Positions 38,701 to 43,443 of a stretch of 43,443 bases of DNA are shown here, in pieces. The notes beneath the pieces were generated by a model. That model did no database searches, had not been told where the DNA came from, and worked only from the letters and a program-made list of their open reading frames with translations. The stretch's first letter is position 1. Each line of letters begins with the position of its first letter. The translations under genes were made by a program, and so were the position numbers. Source of the DNA: a virus; IMG/VR virus record IMGVR_UViG_3300037042_005486, positions 1 to 43,443 of that record; one strand, 5' to 3'.

Positions 38701-39316
38701 GTACTTTTTCTTTTACTTCTCTAACATATTCTTCAACAGATACTTCATAATTTGGATTTAGCGAAGGATCTAAATTTATATATGTATCGGCTAGTGAATC
38801 TAATTTAGTTAATAAAAAAGTCATATTGCTGTAATCATAAACAGCAGCTGAAACGTTTTTTAAATAAGTCTTTATTTCTTCTTCCTCAAAAATATCTATT
38901 TTTAAACTTTTATATGGCTTGGTCTCTAATAATTGTAAAATTGTGTTATTTGGATCTGTATTTGTGGCAGCAAATGCATCAAACTTTGAACCAAAATCGT
39001 CTATTGGTTCAGCGATAATTAAGTCTGAATTTGTTACTAACCCTTGCTTTATTAAGTTTTCTTTTGTTTCAGAAAATCTTTGTAAATAAACTTTTTTAAC
39101 AAGAATTGATAAACTTTCTTTATATTTTCTTTTATCTAATGAAGATACAATAGAATCGTAGCTTTGCTGTGGATTGATAAATTTTTTACCATCATCATTC
39201 AAGTCTATAGAACAATTTTTTAAATATTTTACTAATTTATTTACTTTTTTGTCAATAGTAGATAAATCAAGTTCAAAGCTTGTGGAAATTATATTTTTTT
39301 GCGCTGTTGTTCTCAT
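32756..39316 (-). CDS. Giant 2186-residue virion protein, baseplate hub region
   Basis: This is the largest gene in the window and fits no family I can name. It starts at ATG 39316 one base after the upstream stop, with no clear ribosome site, so coupling to the preceding gene is likely. The N-terminal ~150 residues are helical. A charged coiled coil spans about 690-775 (ERKQITFAELDKRTEPGKAL to LKEYRDLKSEQESVS). A hydrophobic stretch lies near 830-880 (SLDLTVVKIILDSIVAFILK then ILNELLTCGGIKGLI). A second coiled coil is at ~1610-1675. A Pro/Gly-rich hydrophobic patch lies near 2090-2153 (VFGVPPVGIGVGPPLTIPGM then VLLGADLLLLSLE). The hydrophobic parts could be membrane-active during DNA delivery. 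Position between hub and wedge genes suggests a hub-associated or tape-measure-like role. Confidence 0.72.
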   Translation of the reverse strand: MRTTAQKNIISTSFELDLSTIDKKVNKLVKYLKNCSIDLNDDGKKFINPQQSYDSIVSSLDKRKYKESLSILVKKVYLQRFSETKENLIKQGLVTNSDLIIAEPIDDFGSKFDAFAATNTDPNNTILQLLETKPYKSLKIDIFEEEEIKTYLKNVSAAVYDYSNMTFLLTKLDSLADTYINLDPSLNPNYEVSVEEYVREVKEKVLYIKNSISTNTSGSISGSQNGKQEYLYSLPEKIPGLKNAEDLIESYTDSTPSRKEIFPFGTFPSLVDSGYQLQEIINVIGEKAYNDSISKKQEYDFKIIVQLRMKLLDFIIRKELSSALQEKINALSFLNDFKSKYTSYNFLEEKIYSASESKNLKKENLFFRLTYLRDTEESIIEEQKTALSPLKIEFTNKQFLKLGSPYSSMDTSNKFVAVIGGADIIGEQNSFDFFNPTILAILSDLDYIDNNIIEIDPFYCPTPQSLQPDTEINKQKYQNDNVIKDASPFSKNKNLVDSNPKAFNFINFPSLYFLPNIYPDALSFYDSTRENLSRDKAERIILQHSKYYYESSADTPSSKLIRDPNSNELFRKTLLNNGFYGPYEARKDSFADTISLEQIIKKLSDLTTNQGIESLNQLQDIVFARTNLSCLLREFQTCYLPKAGNCRDILRGFRFSELENILKKAFPESVYTEFYNALIEFKINNIKDEREKKLLDELRDLENAIKNNERKQITFAELDKRTEPGKALDIADQKVSKNGDPTNTLQQQYENKLKEYRDLKSEQESVSQSDEDRAMARKEMNPEEMKMIDDFLDLMERYGLNVDILCSIVDLFNISFETFNFLQLPKFPTVDLFQEVKLSLDLTVVKIILDSIVAFILKILNELLTCGGIKGLISAALTGDANGSVTGATLSALNQIGRGKFDLDDFVNKNPQIDPIEYHKSFINIAKSLNPPLKAEEFTALNINLDFGVFGNTDLTAKSKTKQLFSHNAEQILSTTKSSSVTELEIKQSLVELISELCKIMQPDAFIRMISGSPNEEDLRQADEYVRKQHSELTYLLVPGGLSGIFSYLAKASGLDLVREEMVAMSSYYSSYNINQSNLQCLDPTTPEFIYEPKNTPADQAATAIAASVPFVVGSDDIYRNLIQDLLSCSPGELKNKIEDKVFKPLLIGRLPNGKSISAVEKATSEIVDINFKIIANNFKDGCNQVYSNLVLKKPVKREVKKFLKQESSEDPKEYENPEYNDLINKGGYVAGTAPDTIEIEEQKFVYGGLFVENFNKSSKNLSINSDTDTLSLSLTGTKGYSSTTNSQFALHSFNDSCWKIENTLSKNKNTIKLYEGNVNNQNIVKFNFEINNENVDINSIYQETLDTKERLKEILKSSIIQEYSNLQQPVRVAFDKKFAEYTSDSYNTFLSLIYEKIANSITKDGLLQPINLDSLQKEKYITGIKDGLDSVFPGLSLAMQNNSLPPMVSPNIDTPMKYINFCPKPTKKQKDLKIDPGLFGKYELEQFISQIIDKRKNDIVDTKTLEQMLKDDDNYLKFGIIDGLYISLIRTACVEVCMRAIFPLRVFKYNKKLIDDLMLPTYVAQTLYNEINYKFNSLNKDSLIQLTQNNINYIHSFIFSEELNKPENSKLFKEIKKLKTEISLLEEDMDIMNSYLGKLYTESPLDEQDKQYKKKVENQISCIKSELKEKYNKILILQLRNICYNEMIVIFDKLSYLTSTNEKIKNSLSEQCSDEQQNVEDKDFLSMLIPELLIKTELQEVTTVDSDKRLFTELQKEKLKPGPNLIIEHYVNVPEVKTEGWNTFDLALKQKQLNCYGAQPFSKFQDLLSVAPEKNKNLNQYFSEEIKYGMRLVYIPDIDLKEQTSIQYEQSKTIRENFDSLCSQGKAKFYLEDFLIDIGLEPSSRIRKDEYEKTYIIPFIGEPTEDGKRKFGVINAFPIIKESINVSTVNIKTVSDMLEFLPKLKIEQSNELTNLLKLKISCSEELKSFYSIFTNENLLSNLTILSSISILSGDTFVTPFRSIRKQIMNSIHLKFTSIYNNSELEDIRERMSTTEYFKEFNAPLAAKSALKAAIYVLQYYCQMTDPNISLALILRNAVKLSLSLASQIPNPFGGPPVPSELPLALSPLAIYSMAQLPITVFGVPPVGIGVGPPLTIPGMVLLGADLLLLSLEFSENLDLNIENDSIKEELKNYCFDLSGYKKYGV

Positions 39317-39317
39317 A

Positions 39318-40280
39318 TTAGTTTGTTTTATTGTAATAACTGTTTATATATTTGTAAGGATTCTTTGTTAAATAGTTTTTCCTTAAGTTTTCTATATTTG
39401 GTACTTTTTTTGTAGCAGCATCAAATATTGTTAATTTTTTTATATTTTCATCAGATTCTATTATGTCAGCAATCAAATCCGGATCGGTATAACGAGGTAA
39501 CGGACCTTGCGAAAAAATATCAAAATGTGTGTGCCCCATTAGTGAATTGTATATTTTAGATTGTTGTATTGTGATTTCTTGTATTAATGAATGTAAATTT
39601 GTTATTTCATTTAAAACTTCATTTAAAAATTCTTGAAGATTTTTTCCCAAAACTAATGGATGTAATTGAGTTTCTACTTCAACAGAATTATTGGCTATCA
39701 AGTGTATTCCACTATAATCTCTTTTGGGGTGAGACGGGGGCATAGTTTCTTTGTTAGCTGGAAGCGGGGTATCGTTCTGATCTATGCCGGTTATTATCTT
39801 AACAGTTCCGCGAGAAAATAATCTTACCTCGTCGGCCTTTAGAGCTATAGCTGACGCATTTTCTGCTCTAGGATCTCTTATCCTTGCACCAAAATTAGAA
39901 TCAACATTTGTTTGTTCGCTAATTTGTATTAAAGCAGAATCATAATAAAATTTAGGACTAAAAGTCATCTTGCTGGCCGTTAATGGTGGCGGCTTATTTT
40001 TGATGGCAGTACCCATTCCAGATACGAGCGTAATAGTAGAATTATAGGTTGCTTTTGCTATTTCTGGCGTATTTTGTGTGGCACCACCAAGTATTATATG
40101 AGTATTTAAATCCGATGTTATTACATTTTCATCTAAAGCTCTTTCATAGTCTGCTGGCTTTTTTAAATTTACGTAAATAGAGGGTTTTAATTTACTTTGT
40201 TTATCTATTTCTATATCAATATCTCTTTTTTGAGATTGATTTATTATTGGACTCAAGGTATTTTCGCGGCTAGCTACCAT
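39318..40280 (-). CDS. Baseplate hub/puncturing protein, gp5 beta-helix-like
   Basis: This 320-residue protein resembles the C-terminal needle region of T4 gp5-type hub proteins of environmental T4-like phages. Around residues 115-200, DSALIQISEQTNVDSNFG, ASAIALKADEVRLFSRGTVK and GIHLIANNSVE fit a beta-helix with IxLxA and VRLxxRxxxKI repeats. LVLGKNLQEFLNEVLNEIT follows, then a histidine motif GHTHFDIFSQGPLPRYTDP near 249-267 that could bind a metal at the spike tip. ATG 40280 follows AAGGA. The C-terminus continues 50 residues past that motif. It would sit at the tail tip and puncture the outer cell layers. Lysozyme is absent here; the neighbouring gene at 40306-41832 may supply wall cutting. 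Confidence 0.78.
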   Translation of the reverse strand: MVASRENTLSPIINQSQKRDIDIEIDKQSKLKPSIYVNLKKPADYERALDENVITSDLNTHIILGGATQNTPEIAKATYNSTITLVSGMGTAIKNKPPPLTASKMTFSPKFYYDSALIQISEQTNVDSNFGARIRDPRAENASAIALKADEVRLFSRGTVKIITGIDQNDTPLPANKETMPPSHPKRDYSGIHLIANNSVEVETQLHPLVLGKNLQEFLNEVLNEITNLHSLIQEITIQQSKIYNSLMGHTHFDIFSQGPLPRYTDPDLIADIIESDENIKKLTIFDAATKKVPNIENLRKNYLTKNPYKYINSYYNKTN

Positions 40281-40305
40281 TATAATTTCCTTTTTTCTTT
40301 ATCTT

Positions 40306-41832
40306 TTATGAACTTAATTCTTGTTCTGAAGAAGTTTCATCTGGATTTTGTTCAAAAGAAGTTTCTTCTTCTACAGTTTTTACTTGCGATGTTGGATTGC
40401 TTGAATCCCACTTTCCTTCATCTGGGTCTTTTAAATTTGACTCATCAACCAAAGTATATCCGAGTTCCTTTGGATCACCGCCACTATGCACAGTGTTAAT
40501 AAAACGATTCCATTCTGTGGGTGGCATTGTTTGACAGCCGGCACTATATGGAGATGTTTTGCCGCCAGAATGAAACAACATTCCCGGATCGCCCCTACTC
40601 TCATTACCATCATTAAACAAGCCATCATCATTAGTGTCTCTTTCAAACAATCCGGATGTACCAAATTGCATTCCCAAAACTCTACCTCTTTTCGGGCTAA
40701 CATACGTTCTATATCTCATATATCCAGGCTTCAATCTTCCTAAGTGTGGCATATTCAGATCTACTTTTCTCTGTTCAACAGGATCCATGTAAAGACCGAT
40801 AGGTTCTGTGTTTCCAGTATACTGATCAACTCTTTTGTTGCCACTAGCGTCTTTCCATATTAAATAAAAAACGTCATCATAAGCTCCCATTCCTCTGTTT
40901 ATTCGCGTATTTGTAGATAAACGAAGTCCAACAATATTTTTTTGATTTGCACCAGCTCTAAAGGTGCCTCCATTTAATGGAATAAATGCAGAAAAATAAT
41001 CATACTTTTCAGTTTCAGTTTTTGACGCAATATAATCTCGTATCTTGCTGGGAACTCCCGCAATAGGTTCGGCAAATGGGCCAGCACTAGAGCCACTAAC
41101 AATTTGTGCAAGTAATGCAGCAATATTTGCAGTGGTTTGTTGAGCTATTGTTTCAAGCTCAGAAGCTGCCTTGAGAAACCTTTCTCTAAATGATTTCAAT
41201 AAATTTTTCAGTTCTTCAAACCCCTCTTCAAATATATCATTATCATACATTTTTTCATAATATCCGGATATTTTGTGTCCAGATGAAATATGTGGTTCTT
41301 GAAAATAATGAATCCTTACTTTTGTACCGGGCAAAGGCGGGGCGCAAGTTGTTCCATTTGTATATAAAGGTGCAAAAGTAGAATGCGTTGCAACGCAATC
41401 ATAATATTGTTTAATTATATTGATTTCATCAAAACTTTTAGGCTTATCCTTAAAAAAAGAAGAAGAATTTTTATCTAAATTTTTTAGTTCAATCATTAAA
41501 TCTTCAGGATTTATTTTTGAACCTTCATCGTGAATTGGATCTCTTATTTTAAGTAAATAATCTTCTAAAACTTCCCCAATTTTTAAATTCAAATGAGGAA
41601 GAGTATAACGAGTTTTTAATTCACCAACAGGAGGCCAATTTTCAAGAACAGTTGCATTTTCAACAACTCTTGAAATCGGTACTTGCGACAACAATTTTGC
41701 TGTCTCATTTAAAGTTTGGAATCCTGATGTTGGATTGTTGTTTAATGTAAACGGATGCTTTGAAGTAGTGGGTAAAACAGAATTTTGCTGTCTCTTTATA
41801 TCTTGTCTAGATATCGTCTTGTCATTTGCCAT
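40306..41832 (-). CDS. Hub/spike protein with L,D-transpeptidase-like C-terminal domain
   Basis: This 508-residue protein has two recognisable parts. Residues about 150-190 (CAPPLPGTKVRIHYFQEPHI) resemble the OB-fold start of gp5/VgrG-type hub proteins. Residues 297-448 form a peptidoglycan-active-looking module: QKNIVGLRLSTNTRI, AYDDVFYLIW, GYMRYRTYVSPKRG, an acidic loop RDTNDDGLFNDG (398-409), then GMLFHSGGKTSPYSAGCQTM and EWNRFI. H421 and C433 stand where L,D-transpeptidase (YkuD-like) domains have catalytic His and Cys (HxxxxxSxGC). Such enzymes form or cut bonds in peptidoglycan; a virion copy would act at the wall during entry. The acidic tail (residues 485-508) is low complexity. ATG start with GAGGAG 10 bases upstream. 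Substrate and activity are unproven. Confidence 0.8.
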   Translation of the reverse strand: MANDKTISRQDIKRQQNSVLPTTSKHPFTLNNNPTSGFQTLNETAKLLSQVPISRVVENATVLENWPPVGELKTRYTLPHLNLKIGEVLEDYLLKIRDPIHDEGSKINPEDLMIELKNLDKNSSSFFKDKPKSFDEINIIKQYYDCVATHSTFAPLYTNGTTCAPPLPGTKVRIHYFQEPHISSGHKISGYYEKMYDNDIFEEGFEELKNLLKSFRERFLKAASELETIAQQTTANIAALLAQIVSGSSAGPFAEPIAGVPSKIRDYIASKTETEKYDYFSAFIPLNGGTFRAGANQKNIVGLRLSTNTRINRGMGAYDDVFYLIWKDASGNKRVDQYTGNTEPIGLYMDPVEQRKVDLNMPHLGRLKPGYMRYRTYVSPKRGRVLGMQFGTSGLFERDTNDDGLFNDGNESRGDPGMLFHSGGKTSPYSAGCQTMPPTEWNRFINTVHSGGDPKELGYTLVDESNLKDPDEGKWDSSNPTSQVKTVEEETSFEQNPDETSSEQELSS

Positions 41833-41833
41833 T

Positions 41834-42121
41834 TCATTCTGTCTCCTCTATTTCATTATAGAGACTCTCTTTATCTTCTTTATTTAAATCCCCATACTTA
41901 TCTTCATCGGTCTTTTTCATTAAAGATATCAGTTTAACAAGCTGCTCATTTGAGCGTTGAAGAGTTTCTAGATATTTTGCTGCAACCATTCCAGTCGTTG
42001 CATAACGGTCTTGTTGCTGACCAATATATTGGGCGACATCTTCTAGTAATTCTTGGGCAGCTTCACGATCTTTGTTTATATTCTCTATTGCTTGATTTAT
42101 TAATTCGTCTTTAGATTTCAT
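41834..42121 (-). CDS. Small helical protein of unknown function
   Basis: This 95-residue protein is almost wholly helical and charged: MKSKDELINQAIENINKDRE, then QELLEDVAQYIGQQQDRY and VAAKYLETLQRSNEQLVKLI. It has no cysteine pair, membrane segment or enzymatic motif. It lies between the late sigma factor and the hub gene, and its stop overlaps the next gene's ribosome site region, indicating coupled translation. The pattern (AKYLETLQRSNEQLVKL) is one I recall from small proteins near late or packaging genes in environmental T4-like phages. It could be a packaging or late-transcription accessory factor, but no family assignment is safe. No clear ribosome site precedes its ATG. Confidence 0.65.
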   Translation of the reverse strand: MKSKDELINQAIENINKDREAAQELLEDVAQYIGQQQDRYATTGMVAAKYLETLQRSNEQLVKLISLMKKTDEDKYGDLNKEDKESLYNEIEETE

Positions 42122-42140
42122 ATTAATAAATATATTTTAA

Positions 42141-42872
42141 TTAGATTTTTCCGTCATCCCATGTTCTTTTAAATTGTTTGTATTTTTGTCTTATTTTATT
42201 GAGATTGTTGACAACTTGCTTTGTATTTAAGTCGGTAATTTCTCTCACGTATAAATAAATTGCTTTTTTATTAAAAATTTCTATTGAATCGGGATTTTGC
42301 AACAAAACACATATCGCATCTAATACTTTTTTCTCGTTTACCTTTAAATCTAATTTTTTCCATTCTTCTATTTCTGTCCATAGATGATTCCAAAATTCAT
42401 CTGTTTCTCTTTTATTATCAGTTTCATTATATATAACTAAATTATCATAATCTAGTTCTTTTTGATGTTCGGCGTCATCAAGAAAAAGTTCTTTTTTGTT
42501 TTGACGACTTACTTTTTTAACTTTATGAATAAACCAATTTTTAGTTATAACGCTAAAATAACTAAAAGCTTTGGAACCCTTAGAGGGATCAAATTTCTCA
42601 AGTATTGTTGTTATCCAAATTTTACATTCTTCTTTTAAATCTTCTATATTCGGAAGAGTATTAAATTTATATGTAAAAACAATCTTGTTGACCATTTCAT
42701 TAAATGCTGGGCCAATAAGAGATCTATATAGATCTTGCCTTATTTTCGTGTCCTTTGTTGAAGAATACAATATTATGGCGTTTTCATGTTCCTGAGTAAA
42801 ATACAGTTTTTCCTGTTGCTGTGGAGAGTTTTTCTTCGCTCTTCTTGTCCTCGGTTTCGCTATTTTCGTCAT
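42141..42872 (-). CDS. gp55: Late-transcription sigma factor, T4 gp55-like
   Basis: This protein is a T4 gp55-type sigma factor that redirects host RNA polymerase to late virion-gene promoters, normally with the sliding clamp and a gp33-like coactivator. Diagnostic sequence is EECKIWITTILEKFDPSKGS then KAFSYFSVITKNWFIHKVKK, the conserved sigma region 2 core of the gp55 family. The C-terminal part is helical (EKKVLDAICVLL, LNKIRQKYKQFKR). Start: GAAGAGGATT precedes two adjacent ATGs (42875 and 42872); 42872 has the better 6-base spacing. A GTG at 42902 would place the AGAGG directly against the start and is less likely. About 89 bases overlap the upstream gene. At ~243 residues it is longer than T4 gp55 (185). 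Confidence 0.9.
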   Translation of the reverse strand: MTKIAKPRTRRAKKNSPQQQEKLYFTQEHENAIILYSSTKDTKIRQDLYRSLIGPAFNEMVNKIVFTYKFNTLPNIEDLKEECKIWITTILEKFDPSKGSKAFSYFSVITKNWFIHKVKKVSRQNKKELFLDDAEHQKELDYDNLVIYNETDNKRETDEFWNHLWTEIEEWKKLDLKVNEKKVLDAICVLLQNPDSIEIFNKKAIYLYVREITDLNTKQVVNNLNKIRQKYKQFKRTWDDGKI

Positions 42873-43173
42873 CATAATCCTCTTCAATAATTTCTTGCTC
42901 ACCCTCTAATAATTCCATCACTTCTTTATATTTCTTCATATAATTTCGGAAATCTCTTGAGTGACGAATAAGGTTTTTTAGAGTTTCATCGCCATAATAC
43001 ATTTCAAGTTCATAGATAAAATTAATATGTTGATCAAATTCATCAAGTCTTTCATATAATTCAATTAAATTATTAGAAACAAAATTTAATCTAAATACCA
43101 ACTTATAACAAAACCACCCCAGTAGAGTGGTTGAAATTGCTAATAATATCGCTAATAATACTAATATTGTCAT
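42784..43173 (-). CDS. Membrane-anchored acidic protein of unknown function
   Basis: This 129-residue protein has an N-terminal hydrophobic span (MTILVLLAILLAISTTLLGW, continuing FCYKLVF), then a helical region (LIELYERLDEFDQHINFIYE) and a strongly acidic tail (EIIEEDYDDENSETEDKKSE). It overlaps the FmdB-type gene stop by 4 bases (ATGA). Its last ~89 bases overlap the start of the sigma gene in another frame, so the acidic C-terminus and the basic sigma N-terminus share DNA. An inner-membrane anchored coiled-coil, perhaps spanin-like or host-membrane modifying, is possible. No family is recognised. Confidence 0.65.
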   Translation of the reverse strand: MTILVLLAILLAISTTLLGWFCYKLVFRLNFVSNNLIELYERLDEFDQHINFIYELEMYYGDETLKNLIRHSRDFRNYMKKYKEVMELLEGEQEIIEEDYDDENSETEDKKSEEKLSTATGKTVFYSGT

Positions 43174-43424
43174 TCCGGTTTATACTCTATTTTCCTTAGT
43201 TCATCTTTTTCGCGTTTTATCTCTTCTCGCGCTTCTTCAATGTAGTTGTCTACAATAGAACCAGGTTTTTGTTTTATTTCTTTCTTGATTGTACCACTAA
43301 AATGTGGAAGTTTTAACAATGTTTGTTCGTTGCAAACTTCACATTCGCTCTTTTTTTCTTTCATTCCATGATAATATTCAAATGTATTATCACATTTATC
43401 ACAGTGGTATACATATCTTGGCAT
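43170..43424 (-). CDS. FmdB-type zinc ribbon protein
   Basis: This 84-residue protein begins MPRYVYHCDKCDNTFEYYHG and has two CxxC pairs (C8/C11 and C28/C31) forming a zinc ribbon, the pattern of FmdB-family putative regulatory proteins (MPxYxYxCxxCxxxFE). Such short ribbons occur widely in phages, including T4-like ones, and bind nucleic acid or protein. The rest is basic and charged (KKEIKQKPGSIVDNYIEEA). The family start is complete, so the ATG at 43424 is kept although only GCGA-like bases lie upstream. Its stop overlaps the next ATG by 4 bases, suggesting coupled translation. A link to late transcription is plausible because the sigma gene follows, but that is inference. Confidence 0.82.
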   Translation of the reverse strand: MPRYVYHCDKCDNTFEYYHGMKEKKSECEVCNEQTLLKLPHFSGTIKKEIKQKPGSIVDNYIEEAREEIKREKDELRKIEYKPE

Positions 43425-43443
43425 ATCATTCGCTTACAAATAC

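Noticed and set aside
32756-39316. Calling the 2186-residue protein a tape measure.
   Set aside because: It sits between hub and wedge genes and shows mixed domains rather than one long coiled coil, so the name would be a guess. It is kept as unknown.
40197-40499. Long open frames on the plus strand, such as 40197-40499 and 32914-33195.
   Set aside because: They lie opposite well-supported minus-strand genes, have no ribosome site and no recognisable motif. AT-rich coding DNA with few stops in the opposite strand explains them.
41834-42121. Calling the 95-residue helical protein gp33 or a small terminase subunit.
   Set aside because: Being next to the late sigma is suggestive, but no diagnostic motif of either family is present.

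Overview
The window is one dense, AT-rich, single-direction block of a tailed-phage genome. It is most likely a T4-like (contractile-tail, myovirus) virus of the broad marine/freshwater environmental group, not a cellular chromosome. The evidence is the co-occurrence of a T4 gp55-type late sigma factor, a gp25-type and a gp6-type baseplate wedge protein, a gp5-like hub/puncturing protein, very long virion proteins, and several modular tail fibres. Every convincing gene is on the minus strand, so reading order runs from about 43.4 kb down to 1. I see no tRNA, rRNA, CRISPR, insertion sequence or host gene. The longest gap between genes is about 70 bases (9169-9240), so no stretch of 300 bases is without a gene. 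The host cannot be named from this sequence.

Layout in transcription order. (a) 43424-41834: small regulatory and accessory genes. These are a FmdB-type zinc ribbon, a membrane-anchored acidic protein, the gp55-like late sigma factor, and a small helical protein. (b) 41832-39318: hub/spike genes, one carrying a C-terminal L,D-transpeptidase-like (YkuD-like) domain and one resembling a gp5 beta-helix. (c) 39316-32756: a giant 2186-residue protein. (d) 32732-30512: gp25 and gp6 wedge proteins. (e) 30512-9241: a chain of large, mostly undescribed structural proteins, including DNRLRE-like, LamG and beta-propeller modules, probably the outer baseplate and fibre attachment apparatus. (f) 9168-120: smaller structural proteins and three modular tail-fibre genes with shared exchangeable segments, a LamG protein and a pectate-lyase-like beta-helix. 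(g) 107-1: the start of a RuvC-like resolvase running off the window.

The genes fit one programme. The late sigma directs transcription of virion genes. The hub and wedge proteins build the baseplate. The hub-associated peptidoglycan-active domain would help open the cell wall. The LamG, beta-propeller and beta-helix modules and the fibres would supply surface recognition. Genes are packed with 1-4 base overlaps and AGGAG-like ribosome sites, implying coupled translation. The most unusual features are a beta-propeller inserted into a LamG fold, the L,D-transpeptidase-like hub domain, a recurrent CTATTTATA element 15-22 bases before several start codons, and a hairpin covering the ribosome site of one gene. 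Product names beyond sigma, gp25, gp6, FmdB and LamG are inferred from remembered family patterns; no database search was run.
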